NCBI GenBank assembly: GCA_964555675.1
Contig: CAZKTU010000073.1
Coordinates: forward strand, 1-26,192
Source: CAIWXH01 sp964555675
GTDB taxonomy: Bacteria; Chloroflexota; Chloroflexia; Chloroflexales; Chloroflexaceae
DNA length: 26,192 nucleotides
Direction of reading: 5' to 3'
The notes beneath the pieces are model-generated. The model was given only the letters and a program-made list of their open reading frames with translations. It was not told where the DNA came from and searched no databases. Positions 1 through 6,773 of this stretch are shown one piece after another; position 1 is the first letter of the stretch; every line of letters starts with the position of its first letter. The position numbers were made by a program, and so were the translations under genes.

Positions 1-31
1 ACTAGTACTGCTCGGCCTCAATCGCTCTAGG

Positions 32-178
32 TTTACCACGAAGGGCACGAAGATCACGAAGATACGAGAGCAGCTGTGCTGGGGCGAGCCCTTGCGAGCC
101 TCTCGCTGGGCGCAGGCGTACAACACAGGCGTCAAACGTGCTCAAACCCTTCGCGCGCTTCGTGGGCTTCGTGGTAAA
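32..178. repeat. Imperfect inverted repeat, MITE-like, built of CACGAAG units
   Basis: The arms at 32-61 and 149-178 are 30 bases each and match as reverse complements at 25 of 30 positions. Each arm is made of three spaced copies of a CACGAAG-like unit ending in a run that reads TTTACCACGAAG. The 87-base centre contains a smaller dyad, CGAGAG at 65-70 with CTCTCG at 100-105. No open frame of interest lies inside. As far as I recall, similar ACGAAG-rich dispersed repeats occur in many large environmental bacterial genomes, so a non-autonomous mobile repeat is the best guess. It sits just past the stop of the nucleoside hydrolase and, transcribed from the minus strand, could fold into a long stem and end that transcript. 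Confidence 0.6.
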
Positions 179-200
179 AAATGGAACCCTCGTTAAAATA

Positions 201-1160
201 CTAGCCCACCCGCGCGATCAGGTCTTCCATCCGCCCCACGAAGCGACGCACGAACTCCTCGCCGTCGAAGCGCTCGACCAGGCGCACATTCGGGGCATGG
301 CCGGTCACGCCGAGGAAGTCGCCGACCGTCTTGCCCATGGTCAGCTCGCTGGCGGTCTCGACCGCGACATAGAGCGGGCGCGTCTCGGCCAGCTCGGGCC
401 ACCAGACCAGGGCCAGGGCGGCCGGGTCGTTGATCGAGCAGCCCGCCCAGCCGAAGTGCTGCATGTGGAACTCGATATAGAAGCGGGTCGCCTCGGCGAT
501 GAAGGCCGGGATGGGGCCGCCGCGAAGCAGCAGCCGGTCGACCTCGGCCTTGGCCAGGCGCACCTCTTTGGTGATATCCCAGGGCATGAGCGTGATCGGC
601 ATGCCGCTCGCGAAGACGATCTGGGCCGCGTGCGGGTCAGCGTAGATATTGAACTCGCCCAGGGGCGTGGTATTGCCGTCGGCCCGTAGCGCGCCGCCCA
701 TAATGATGCACTCGCCCACAGCCTCGACCAGGCGCGGCTCTTTACGCAGGGCCAGGGCCACATTGGTCAGGGGCCCGACCGCCACCAGGCTCACCTCGCC
801 GGGGGCGGCCATCAGCTCGCGGATGAGCAGGTCGACGGCGTGCTCGGCCACGGGGGCGGCGGGGCCGGGCGGCAGCCTGGCGTAGCCCAGGCCGCGCCCG
901 CCGTGGGTCTCGAGGGCCGTGAAGAGCGGGCGCAAGAGCGGGCGGTCACAGCCGACGGCCACGGGCAGGTCAGGCGCGCCGGCGAGGTTCAGCACAGCCA
1001 GGGCGTTGGTCACGGCATCGGGAAGCGGGCAGTTGCCGTGGACGACCGACAGGGCCGCGAGCTCGATCTCGGGCGAGGCCAGGGCCAGCAGGATGGCGAG
1101 GGCGTCGTCGATGCCGGGGTCGGTATCGAGCACCACTCGTCGCGGTCGGGCGCTTGTCAT
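201..1160 (-). CDS. Nucleoside hydrolase (inosine/uridine-preferring family)
   Basis: This is a 319-residue enzyme expected to hydrolyse the N-glycosidic bond of ribonucleosides, giving base plus ribose, in the cytosol for purine/pyrimidine salvage. The family hallmark DTDPGIDDA, which holds the calcium ion, lies at residues 12-20. GPLTN at 129-133, IMGGA at 153-157, EFNIYADP at 169-176 and the C-terminal NDPAA (244-248, with a further metal-binding Asp) all fit, and the length is normal for the family. I chose ATG at 1160 because GGAG lies seven bases upstream; the in-frame TTG at 1166 would have almost no spacing. It stands alone and is divergent from the exonuclease-kinase unit. Base preference cannot be told from the sequence. 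Confidence 0.93.
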   Translation of the reverse strand: MTSARPRRVVLDTDPGIDDALAILLALASPEIELAALSVVHGNCPLPDAVTNALAVLNLAGAPDLPVAVGCDRPLLRPLFTALETHGGRGLGYARLPPGPAAPVAEHAVDLLIRELMAAPGEVSLVAVGPLTNVALALRKEPRLVEAVGECIIMGGALRADGNTTPLGEFNIYADPHAAQIVFASGMPITLMPWDITKEVRLAKAEVDRLLLRGGPIPAFIAEATRFYIEFHMQHFGWAGCSINDPAALALVWWPELAETRPLYVAVETASELTMGKTVGDFLGVTGHAPNVRLVERFDGEEFVRRFVGRMEDLIARVG

Positions 1161-1196
1161 CGTCAATCTCCGGAACTATTCGCGCGGGGCGGGCGT

Positions 1197-1205
1197 ACTA
1201 TAGCA
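1197..1205 (-). promoter_or_regulatory. Extended -10 promoter candidate for the nucleoside hydrolase
   Basis: The minus strand reads TGC-TATAGT, an extended -10 with a 5/6 hexamer, about 37 bases before the ATG. No good -35 is seen at 17 bases. The 1209-1223 dyad covers part of that region. Confidence 0.5.
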
Positions 1206-1208
1206 TAG

Positions 1209-1223
1209 GAGCGCCCGGCGCTC
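1209..1223. promoter_or_regulatory. Perfect dyad between divergent promoters (operator candidate)
   Basis: GAGCGCC-C-GGCGCTC is a perfect 7-base inverted repeat with a one-base centre. It lies between the minus-strand extended -10 (1197-1205) and the plus-strand -35 (1229-1234), where a bound regulator could affect both genes. A chance GC-rich dyad is the main alternative. Confidence 0.3.
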
Positions 1224-1228
1224 GTAAA

Positions 1229-1257
1229 TTGACGCGCCCGCGGCGTAGTGCCATAAT
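1229..1257 (+). promoter_or_regulatory. Sigma-70-type promoter for the exonuclease-kinase unit
   Basis: TTGACG at 1229-1234 and CATAAT at 1252-1257 are separated by exactly 17 bases (5/6 matches in each hexamer). Transcription would begin near 1264, giving a leader of about 35 bases before the ATG at 1299. Confidence 0.65.
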
Positions 1258-1298
1258 GACCAGCGAGGGCTTCCGAGCCAAACTGAGACCGGGGGCTG

Positions 1299-1805
1299 AT
1301 GCGCGCTTACCTTGACATCGAGACAACCTTCAGCGGCAGCATCAGCGTGATCGGGATCTACCGGCCCGACCGCGGGACGATCCAGCTGGTCGGCGCGGGC
1401 GTCAGCGACCTGCGCCTCTACGAAAGCCTCGACGGCGTCACAACCCTGATCACCTTCAACGGCAGCGGTTTCGACCTGCCGGTCATTCGCAAGCGGCTCC
1501 TCGCCGACCTGAAGGCCGAGTACGACCATCGCGACCTGCTCTATGTCTGCCGCAAACGCGGTCTGCGCGGCGGCCTCAAGGTCGTCGAGCAGATCCTGGG
1601 CATCGGGCGCGAGACTCAGGGCGTCTCGGGCTGGGATGCCCCGCGCCTCTGGCATCGCTATGAAACCTTTGACGACCGATCCGCCCTGGCCACACTCCTC
1701 GCATATAACTATGAAGATGTGGTCAACCTGGCCCTCCTTGAGGGCATCCTCGACGGCGAAACGGCCCACACGCCGACCGGCGGGACCCGTGTAGTGATGG
1801 AATAG
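1299..1805 (+). CDS. RNase H-fold 3'-5' exonuclease, YprB-like
   Basis: The 168-residue protein is a single DnaQ/RNase H-like nuclease domain. The first acidic motif is YLDIET (D6, E8), the second FNGSGFDLP (N54, D59) and the third YNYEDVVNL (D140), giving the DEDD-type metal-binding set. GGLKVVEQILGI at 91-102 is the helix typical of the YprB/RNase_H_2 group. It should cut single-stranded DNA or RNA ends in the cytosol; the true substrate is not known. YprB homologues often carry a C-terminal TPR part, which is absent here. Its stop is nine bases before the kinase start, so the two are very probably co-transcribed from the 1229-1257 promoter. The ATG has only a weak GGGGG ribosome site. Confidence 0.82.
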   Translation: MRAYLDIETTFSGSISVIGIYRPDRGTIQLVGAGVSDLRLYESLDGVTTLITFNGSGFDLPVIRKRLLADLKAEYDHRDLLYVCRKRGLRGGLKVVEQILGIGRETQGVSGWDAPRLWHRYETFDDRSALATLLAYNYEDVVNLALLEGILDGETAHTPTGGTRVVME

Positions 1806-1814
1806 CTTCCCGCG

Positions 1815-3614
1815 ATGCAGAAGAAAGTCCTCGACGGACGCTACGAGCTCGAGCGCAAGGTAGGCGAAGGCGGCATGGCCCGCATCTACGTCGGCCGCGA
1901 CCTGCGCCTCAATCGCCGCGTCGCGATCAAGATCCCCCATAGCCACTTCCTCGGCGAGCCCGACTTCCTCGAGCGCTTTCGCCACGAGGCCCAGGCCGCC
2001 GCGATGCTCGCCCACCCCAATATTGTCGACGTCTACGACGTTGGCCAGGACGGCGACATCCATTACATCGTGATGGAGTTCGTCGAAGGCACCGACCTCA
2101 AGACGATCATCAACCGCGAGGCGCCCCTGCCGATCGCGCGGGCCGTCGATCTCGCCGAGCAGGTCGCCCGCGGTTTGCAGGCCGCCCACAGGGCGGGCAT
2201 GGTCCACCGCGACGTCAAGCCCCAGAATGTGATCGTCACGCCCGACGGCCAGGCCCGGGTCAGCGACTTCGGGGTCGCCAAAAGCCACCTCTCGACCGCT
2301 CTGACCGAGACCGGGGTCTCGTTCGGCACGGTCGACTACCTCTCGCCCGAGCAGGCCCAGGGCCGCCCGGCCACCGCCCAGTCCGACGTCTACGCCCTGG
2401 GCGTGGTGCTCTTCGAGATGCTGACGGGCAAGCTGCCCTTCACGGGCGACAGCGCCGTGGCTGTGGCGATGAAGCACGTCGCCGAGCCCCCGCCCGCGCC
2501 GCGCCGGCTCAACCCCGCCATCCCCCCCGGCCTCGAGGCGCTGCTGCTGCGGGCCCTCTCGAAAGATCCGGCCCAGCGCCCGCGCAGCGCCCAGGAGTTC
2601 GCCCAGCTCCTCGCCGCCTACGACCAGGTCGCCCAACAGGAGACCGTGGTCAACCAGGCCATCCCCCGCCCCCCCGCCGCGCCGGTCGCCCCGGCCCCAC
2701 AGCCCCGGGCCGCTGCCGGGACGGGCGCGACGGGCCGCGTGCCGATCCCGCCGCCACGCAGCGCCCCGACCCGCGCCCCGCGCCAGGACGGCCTGGGCTG
2801 CGGCGTCTTCTTCGTCGGCCTGCTCGTGATGACCGGGGCCCTCGGCCTGGTCTACCTGCTGGTCACCGGGGCCTTCGGGACGCTCTTCGCGGGCTCGGGC
2901 GGGGGCGGCGCCATCGGGGGGCGCCCCACAGCCACTCTCGCGCCCGGCGAGCCCACCGCGACCCTGGCCCTGAGGGTGCCGGTGCCCGACCTGGCCGGCC
3001 TCACGGCCGAGGCCGCCGAGATCGCCCTGCAACAGATCCAGCTGGTGCCCGTCCGCGAGGAGGCTAACGACCCGCTCGTGGCCATTGGCCAGGTGGTCAG
3101 CCAGTCCGTCGCGCCGGGCACCCTGCTCGACCCCAGCCAGCCCGTCACCTATACCGTCAGCCTGGGCCCGCTGCTGGTCGAGGTGCCCGACGTCGCCCGC
3201 GTGCCCGCCGAGCTGGCCCGCCAGCGCCTGCAGGCCCAGGGCTTCCAGGTAGATATCGTCGAGGAGTCGAGCCAGAGCGTTGATGCCGGCTTCGTCATGC
3301 GCCAGTCGCCCAGCGCCGAGCTGCTGGTGCCTCAGGGCCAGCTAGTGATCCTGGTGGTCAGCCGCGGCGACGTGGTGCGCTTCCCCGAGGTGATCGGCCT
3401 GCAGCGCGAGGAGGCCGAGCGCCTGATCGCCCAGACCCCCGGCCTCGAGCTGATCTTCGTCGACGAGCAGGGGCGCGATCGCCTGGCCGACTACGACAGC
3501 TACAGAGTCGGCGAGGTGGTGAGCGCCCTGGTCGAGGGCGGGAGCGGCCTGACCAACGGCGAGTTCCTGGCCCGCGGCAGCCGCATCATCCTCGGCGTCA
3601 AGCGGGCCGAGTAA
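1815..3614 (+). CDS. pknB: PASTA-domain membrane Ser/Thr protein kinase (PknB/PrkC type)
   Basis: This 599-residue protein is a eukaryotic-like kinase that should phosphorylate proteins in the cytosol in response to cell-wall fragments outside. The kinase domain (about 10-275) has the glycine loop GEGGMA (17-22), ATP-binding K39, HRDVKPQN (131-138), DFG (151-153) and a Thr/Ser-rich activation loop ending in SPEQ. A Pro/Ala-rich linker leads to one membrane helix at about 328-352 and then three PASTA repeats outside, starting near 387, 454 and 519. Domain order and length match PknB/PrkC, although many have four or more PASTA repeats. No PP2C phosphatase or FHA gene lies beside it; the partner in its unit is an exonuclease, which is unusual. 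No clear ribosome site precedes the ATG, so coupled translation is likely. Confidence 0.93.
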   Translation: MQKKVLDGRYELERKVGEGGMARIYVGRDLRLNRRVAIKIPHSHFLGEPDFLERFRHEAQAAAMLAHPNIVDVYDVGQDGDIHYIVMEFVEGTDLKTIINREAPLPIARAVDLAEQVARGLQAAHRAGMVHRDVKPQNVIVTPDGQARVSDFGVAKSHLSTALTETGVSFGTVDYLSPEQAQGRPATAQSDVYALGVVLFEMLTGKLPFTGDSAVAVAMKHVAEPPPAPRRLNPAIPPGLEALLLRALSKDPAQRPRSAQEFAQLLAAYDQVAQQETVVNQAIPRPPAAPVAPAPQPRAAAGTGATGRVPIPPPRSAPTRAPRQDGLGCGVFFVGLLVMTGALGLVYLLVTGAFGTLFAGSGGGGAIGGRPTATLAPGEPTATLALRVPVPDLAGLTAEAAEIALQQIQLVPVREEANDPLVAIGQVVSQSVAPGTLLDPSQPVTYTVSLGPLLVEVPDVARVPAELARQRLQAQGFQVDIVEESSQSVDAGFVMRQSPSAELLVPQGQLVILVVSRGDVVRFPEVIGLQREEAERLIAQTPGLELIFVDEQGRDRLADYDSYRVGEVVSALVEGGSGLTNGEFLARGSRIILGVKRAE

Positions 3615-3627
3615 GGGCCTAAAGCGA

Positions 3628-3653
3628 GAGGGCGCAGCGTGTGCTGCGCCCTC
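3628..3653 (+). terminator. Strong hairpin after the kinase gene
   Basis: GAGGGCGCAGC at 3628-3638 pairs perfectly with GCTGCGCCCTC at 3643-3653 around a GTGT loop, 14 bases after the kinase stop. There is no T-run on either side, so it is a probable transcript end but not a textbook intrinsic terminator. Confidence 0.5.
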
Positions 3654-3681
3654 ATCACAAATCAAAAGTTCTGGCGGGCTC

Positions 3682-3700
3682 GGGAGGGCTTGGCCCTCCC
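3682..3700 (-). terminator. Hairpin downstream of the 64-residue gene
   Basis: GGGAGGGC (3682-3689) and GCCCTCCC (3693-3700) pair perfectly over a 3-base loop, 37 bases past the minus-strand stop at 3738. A weak T-rich run follows about 15 bases later on the minus strand. With the 3628-3653 hairpin it separates two convergent genes. Confidence 0.4.
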
Positions 3701-3737
3701 AGAATCAACTACTCACTACCATCAGTGTTGTGAAAGA

Positions 3738-3932
3738 CTAAGCGCTCTGCGCCTCGTCGGTGCGCTTGAGCAGCAGCTCGGCCTCGTCGAGGAGCTGGCG
3801 GCGCTCGCTGATCACGAAGGTCTGGTCGGCGACGCGGCGCCACTCTTCGCTCGCCTCATAGGCCCACTGGCCGGCCTCGGTGCTGATCCAGCGGGGGGCC
3901 TTGAAGCGCCGTACATCGATCGTCGTGCTCAT
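3738..3932 (-). CDS. Small unknown protein, Trp-rich (64 aa)
   Basis: I do not recognise this protein. From the ATG at 3932 it is 64 residues, with Trp at 15, 23 and 31 and a charged, probably helical C-terminal half (SERRQLLDEAELLLKR at 42-57). It has no signal peptide, membrane segment or cysteine, so a soluble cytosolic protein is likely. A GGAAGG ribosome site precedes this ATG by eight bases. The longer in-frame start at 3986 has no such support, so I reject it. It is convergent with the kinase and lies 129 bases downstream of the ABC ATPase on the same strand. The good ribosome site and clean codon use argue that it is real. Confidence 0.6.
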   Translation of the reverse strand: MSTTIDVRRFKAPRWISTEAGQWAYEASEEWRRVADQTFVISERRQLLDEAELLLKRTDEAQSA

Positions 3933-4061
3933 GGCGGAAACCTTCCTTGTGAATTCTGGGCTAAACGTATTGGCGGCAGGTATCACGGGTATCTGGCTGT
4001 AGCTTACCTGCCCTTGATAACGAACCCCTGTCGTTCGGCACCCCCGGCGGTGACAAAAGGC

Positions 4062-4772
4062 TTATCGAACGAGCAAGGGCGCATCCTCGACCAGACGGCC
4101 CTCGACCATGCGCAGCACCCGATCGGCCACGCCGACCACCTCGGGGCTGTGGGTGACCATGACCATGGTCTTGCCGGCCTGCCGCGTGAGCCGGTCGAGT
4201 AGGTCGAGCACCTGCCGCCCCGTCTCGGCGTCGAGGTTGCCCGTCGGCTCGTCGGCCAGGATGAGGGCGGGGTCGTGAACCAGGGCCCTGGCGATCGCCA
4301 CGCGCTGCTGCTCGCCGCCGCTCAGCCGGTCGGGGTAGCTCGCGCCCCGGTCGCCGAGGCCGACGGCCTCGAGCATCGCCTGCGCCACCGTGCGCCCCGC
4401 GGCCCCCGCGCGGCCATTCAGCTCGAGGGGCAGCAGCACATTCTCGAGGACGGTCAGGGTCGGCACCAGGTTGAAGAACTGAAAGATAAAGCCTACGTTG
4501 CGCCGGCGAAAGAGGGTTCGATCGCGCTCGCTCAGGCGGGCGAGCGAGTGGCCGCCGACCCAGACCTCGCCGCCGCTGGGCTGGTCGATGCCGCTCAGCA
4601 GGTTGAGCAAGGTGCTCTTGCCGCTGCCGCTCTTGCCCACCAGAACCACGAGCTCGCCGCCACTCACCTCGATGCTCAGCTCGTGGAGTACCACGCGGGT
4701 CTGGCCGCCCTCGGTGTAGGCCTTGCTGACACGGTCGAGACGAATGAGGGGTTCGGCCCCGGCTGTCGCCAT
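4062..4772 (-). CDS. ABC transporter ATP-binding protein, LolD/MacB type
   Basis: The 236-residue ATPase powers an ABC exporter or lipoprotein-type permease on the inner face of the membrane. Walker A GKSGSGKST is at 46-54, the Q-loop Gln near 98, the signature LSGGEQQR at 150-157, Walker B LILADEP at 170-176 and the H-loop His at 208. The run GKSGSGKSTLLNLLSG and the DEPTGNLD motif are typical of the LolD/MacB/FtsE branch. A permease with the MacB/FtsX fold normally lies next to such a gene, but none is present here: the neighbours are a 64-residue unknown and rarA. The ATG at 4772 is preceded by AAGGTGGG at a spacing of about five bases. Confidence 0.9.
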   Translation of the reverse strand: MATAGAEPLIRLDRVSKAYTEGGQTRVVLHELSIEVSGGELVVLVGKSGSGKSTLLNLLSGIDQPSGGEVWVGGHSLARLSERDRTLFRRRNVGFIFQFFNLVPTLTVLENVLLPLELNGRAGAAGRTVAQAMLEAVGLGDRGASYPDRLSGGEQQRVAIARALVHDPALILADEPTGNLDAETGRQVLDLLDRLTRQAGKTMVMVTHSPEVVGVADRVLRMVEGRLVEDAPLLVR

Positions 4773-4800
4773 TTGCCCACCTTTTGCAATGCTTACTCAC

Positions 4801-4806
4801 ATTATA
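4801..4806 (-). promoter_or_regulatory. Consensus -10 for the ABC ATPase gene
   Basis: The minus strand reads a perfect TATAAT 28 bases before the ATG. No good -35 is seen at 16-18 bases. It lies just past the minus-strand terminator at 4842-4875, so the gene has its own start. Confidence 0.5.
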
Positions 4807-4841
4807 CCGGAAGTGCAAGAGCCGGGCCGGGAGAACGGGCC

Positions 4842-4875
4842 ACAAAAACGAAGCGGCGGCCCAATGGGCCGCCGC
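4842..4875 (-). terminator. Intrinsic terminator on the minus strand
   Basis: GCGGCGGCCC (4853-4862) and GGGCCGCCGC (4866-4875) form a perfect 10-pair stem with a 3-base loop. On the minus strand it is followed by TTCGTTTTTG, the best U-tract in the window. No minus-strand protein gene ends here, so it most likely ends the small RNA read from about 5025. Confidence 0.7.
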
Positions 4876-5025
4876 GCTCGTCGGTTCCAAGAAGCTCGCT
4901 GCCCCGCAGGCCTGGTGGCAAGCGTAGGGGGAGAGTGGGGACTCACGGGGGTGATGAGGAATAAGTGCGGAGAGAGTTCCGAGGTTTATCCGCTCACCGT
5001 GGTCATTGGGGCTGCGTCTTCTGTT
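4842..5025 (-). ncRNA. Candidate structured small RNA of about 180 nt; 6S RNA possible
   Basis: No protein gene fits this stretch, yet the minus strand has a full transcription unit: a promoter at 5032-5060, a predicted start near 5025, and an intrinsic terminator ending near 4842. The ends of the RNA pair over a long distance. Bases 5022-5018 pair with 4894-4890, 5016-5014 with 4899-4897, and 5012-5008 with 4905-4901, making 13 pairs with only small mismatches. An internal loop of 9 and 8 bases follows, then 4998-4995 with 4917-4914 and 4993-4991 with 4924-4922. A rod with a central bubble, a length near 180 and a place next to rarA all recall 6S RNA, which binds RNA polymerase. The apical part (about 4990-4925) is C-rich and pairs poorly, which weakens that identity. 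It could instead be another small RNA. Confidence 0.4.
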
Positions 5026-5031
5026 GAACTA

Positions 5032-5060
5032 AGCATACGCTATCGCGAATGGCGTCTCAA
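5032..5060 (-). promoter_or_regulatory. Minus-strand promoter for the candidate small RNA
   Basis: On the minus strand TTGAGA (plus positions 5055-5060) and TATGCT (5032-5037) are spaced by exactly 17 bases. The -35 matches consensus at five of six positions and the -10 at four. Confidence 0.5.
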
Positions 5061-5106
5061 TAGTCCCTTACTCCCCCGTCCTGATGACCCATTCGCCGCG
5101 CTGGTA

Positions 5107-5134
5107 CTGGCATGAGGGAGGACCATGCTACAAT
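5107..5134 (+). promoter_or_regulatory. Extended -10 promoter for rarA
   Basis: TGC-TACAAT at 5126-5134 is an extended -10. CTGGCA at 5107-5112, spaced 16 bases from it, is a 4/6 match to -35. Transcription would begin near 5141, about 32 bases before the rarA ATG. Confidence 0.6.
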
Positions 5135-5172
5135 ACGGGCCTGACGGTTTCTAATTGGTACCAGGGCCAGCT

Positions 5173-6708
5173 ATGCCCCCGAAACGTGGACCGACCCTCT
5201 TCGACGCCCAGCGCGCCCAGGCCCTGCAGAGCCAGGCCCCTCTGGCGGCGCGTATGCGGCCGCGCACCCTGGACGAATACCTGGGCCAGGAGGAGATCGT
5301 AGGCGAGGGCAGGCTGCTGCGCCGGGCGATCGCCTCAGACCAGCTCTTCTCGATCATTCTGTGGGGGCCGCCGGGCAGCGGCAAGACCACCCTGGCCCAG
5401 ATTATCGCCGGGGCCACCAACGCCCACTTCGAGCCGCTCAGCGCGGTGAGCGCGGGCGTGGCCGACCTGCGGCGGGTCGTCCAGGAGGCCCAGGATCGCC
5501 TGGGCATGTTCCAGCAGCGCACGGTGGTCTTCATCGACGAGATCCACCGCTTCAATAAGGGCCAGCAGGACGCGGTGTTGCCCTATGTCGAGGACGGCAC
5601 GATCATCCTGATTGGCGCCACGACTGAGAACCCCTCGTTCGAGGTCAACGGGGCCCTGCTCTCGCGGGCGCGGGTCTTCACCCTGCAGGCCCTGGGCGAC
5701 GAGGAGATCGGCCGCCTGGTCGACCGGGCTATCGCCGACGGCGAGCGCGGCCTGGGCGCCCTCAACGTCATGCTGGCGGCCGACGCGCGCGGCTACCTGG
5801 TGAACATGGCCAATGGCGACGCCCGCACGGCCCTCAACGCCCTCGAGGCCGCCGCCGTCTCGAAGGCCCCGAGCCTGGGCGACAAACGCCTGATCACCCT
5901 CGACGACATCCGCGACGCCCTGCAGAGCCGGGCCACCCGCTACGACAAGAACGGCGAGCTGCACTACGACGCGATCTCGGCCCTGCACAAAAGCGTGCGC
6001 GACGGCGACCCCGACGGGGCGCTCTACTGGCTCGGCCGGATGCTCGACGGCGGCGAGGATGCCATGTATATCGCCCGGCGCGTGGTGCGCATGGCCGTCG
6101 AGGATATCGGCCTGGCAGACCCAGGCGCCCTGCCCCAGACCATGGCCGCCCAGCAGGCCGTACACTTCCTTGGACAGCCCGAGGGCGAGCTGGCCCTGGC
6201 TCAGGCGGTTGTATATTTATGTCAAGCGCCAAAGAGTAACGCGGTCTACAGGGCCTATGGGGCGGCCATGAAAGACGTGGCCGAGACCCGTAACGACCCG
6301 GTGCCGCTGCACCTGCGCAACGCGCCGACGAAGCTGATGAAGGGCATGGGCTACGGCAAGGGCTACCAGTACGCCCACGACCTCCCCGAGGGCCGCAGCG
6401 ACCAGGCCCACCTGCCGCCGAACCTGGAAGGCCGCATCTACTACGAGCCGAGCGAGCGCGGCTTCGAGAGTCTCGTGCGCGAGCGCCTGGCCTGGCGCGA
6501 GGAGCGCCGCGCGGCCGCCGAGAGCGAGCGAGCCGAGGCGCAGGGGAGCGGGCGGGCGGGGGAGCGCCGCGCCGAGCCCGCAGCGGGCCGCTTTGCCGAG
6601 CTCGCGCCCGGCGAAGAGCCCCAGGACCTCGCCTTTGGCGAAGAGTCGCAGGAACAGCCGGAAGTGACGGCGCCCCGGCGCCCGCAGGGCAAGCCGCGCA
6701 AAGGCTAG
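5173..6708 (+). CDS. rarA: Replication-associated recombination AAA+ ATPase RarA/MgsA
   Basis: This 512-residue AAA+ protein acts at stalled replication forks and single-strand/double-strand junctions together with SSB. The N-terminal LFDAQRAQ and RPRTLDEYLGQ stretches are typical. Walker A GPPGSGKT lies at 65-72, Walker B VVFIDEIHRFNK at 118-129, sensor 1 GATTENPSF at 148-156, and an SRAR arginine-finger motif at 164-167. The MgsA tetramerisation region covers about 250-425. Beyond about 430 is a charged, Glu/Arg/Ala-rich tail of some 80 residues, which makes the protein longer than the usual 420-450. I chose ATG 5173 because the family starts close to LFD; a TTG at 5155 is also in frame. 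It has its own promoter and stands alone, beside the candidate small RNA. Confidence 0.95.
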   Translation: MPPKRGPTLFDAQRAQALQSQAPLAARMRPRTLDEYLGQEEIVGEGRLLRRAIASDQLFSIILWGPPGSGKTTLAQIIAGATNAHFEPLSAVSAGVADLRRVVQEAQDRLGMFQQRTVVFIDEIHRFNKGQQDAVLPYVEDGTIILIGATTENPSFEVNGALLSRARVFTLQALGDEEIGRLVDRAIADGERGLGALNVMLAADARGYLVNMANGDARTALNALEAAAVSKAPSLGDKRLITLDDIRDALQSRATRYDKNGELHYDAISALHKSVRDGDPDGALYWLGRMLDGGEDAMYIARRVVRMAVEDIGLADPGALPQTMAAQQAVHFLGQPEGELALAQAVVYLCQAPKSNAVYRAYGAAMKDVAETRNDPVPLHLRNAPTKLMKGMGYGKGYQYAHDLPEGRSDQAHLPPNLEGRIYYEPSERGFESLVRERLAWREERRAAAESERAEAQGSGRAGERRAEPAAGRFAELAPGEEPQDLAFGEESQEQPEVTAPRRPQGKPRKG

Positions 6709-6736
6709 TCTGGGCAAAGTGAGCGGCTCAGGCGTG

Positions 6737-6742
6737 TATAAT
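6737..6742 (+). promoter_or_regulatory. Consensus -10 before the FAD oxidoreductase
   Basis: A perfect TATAAT lies 31 bases before the ATG at 6774. No good -35 is present. AGGGG at 6763-6767 gives a ribosome site six bases from the ATG. Confidence 0.5.
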
Positions 6743-6773
6743 AGGTCTACAGGCCTTTTTGTAGGGGTACGAC

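Noticed and set aside
1176..3032. 618-residue open frame on the minus strand
   Set aside because: It covers the clear exonuclease and kinase genes and has no recognisable domain.
4986..4997. GTGAGCGGATAA on the minus strand, identical to part of the lac operator
   Set aside because: It is only half of the operator, has no symmetric partner and lies in the body of the candidate small RNA. Chance match.
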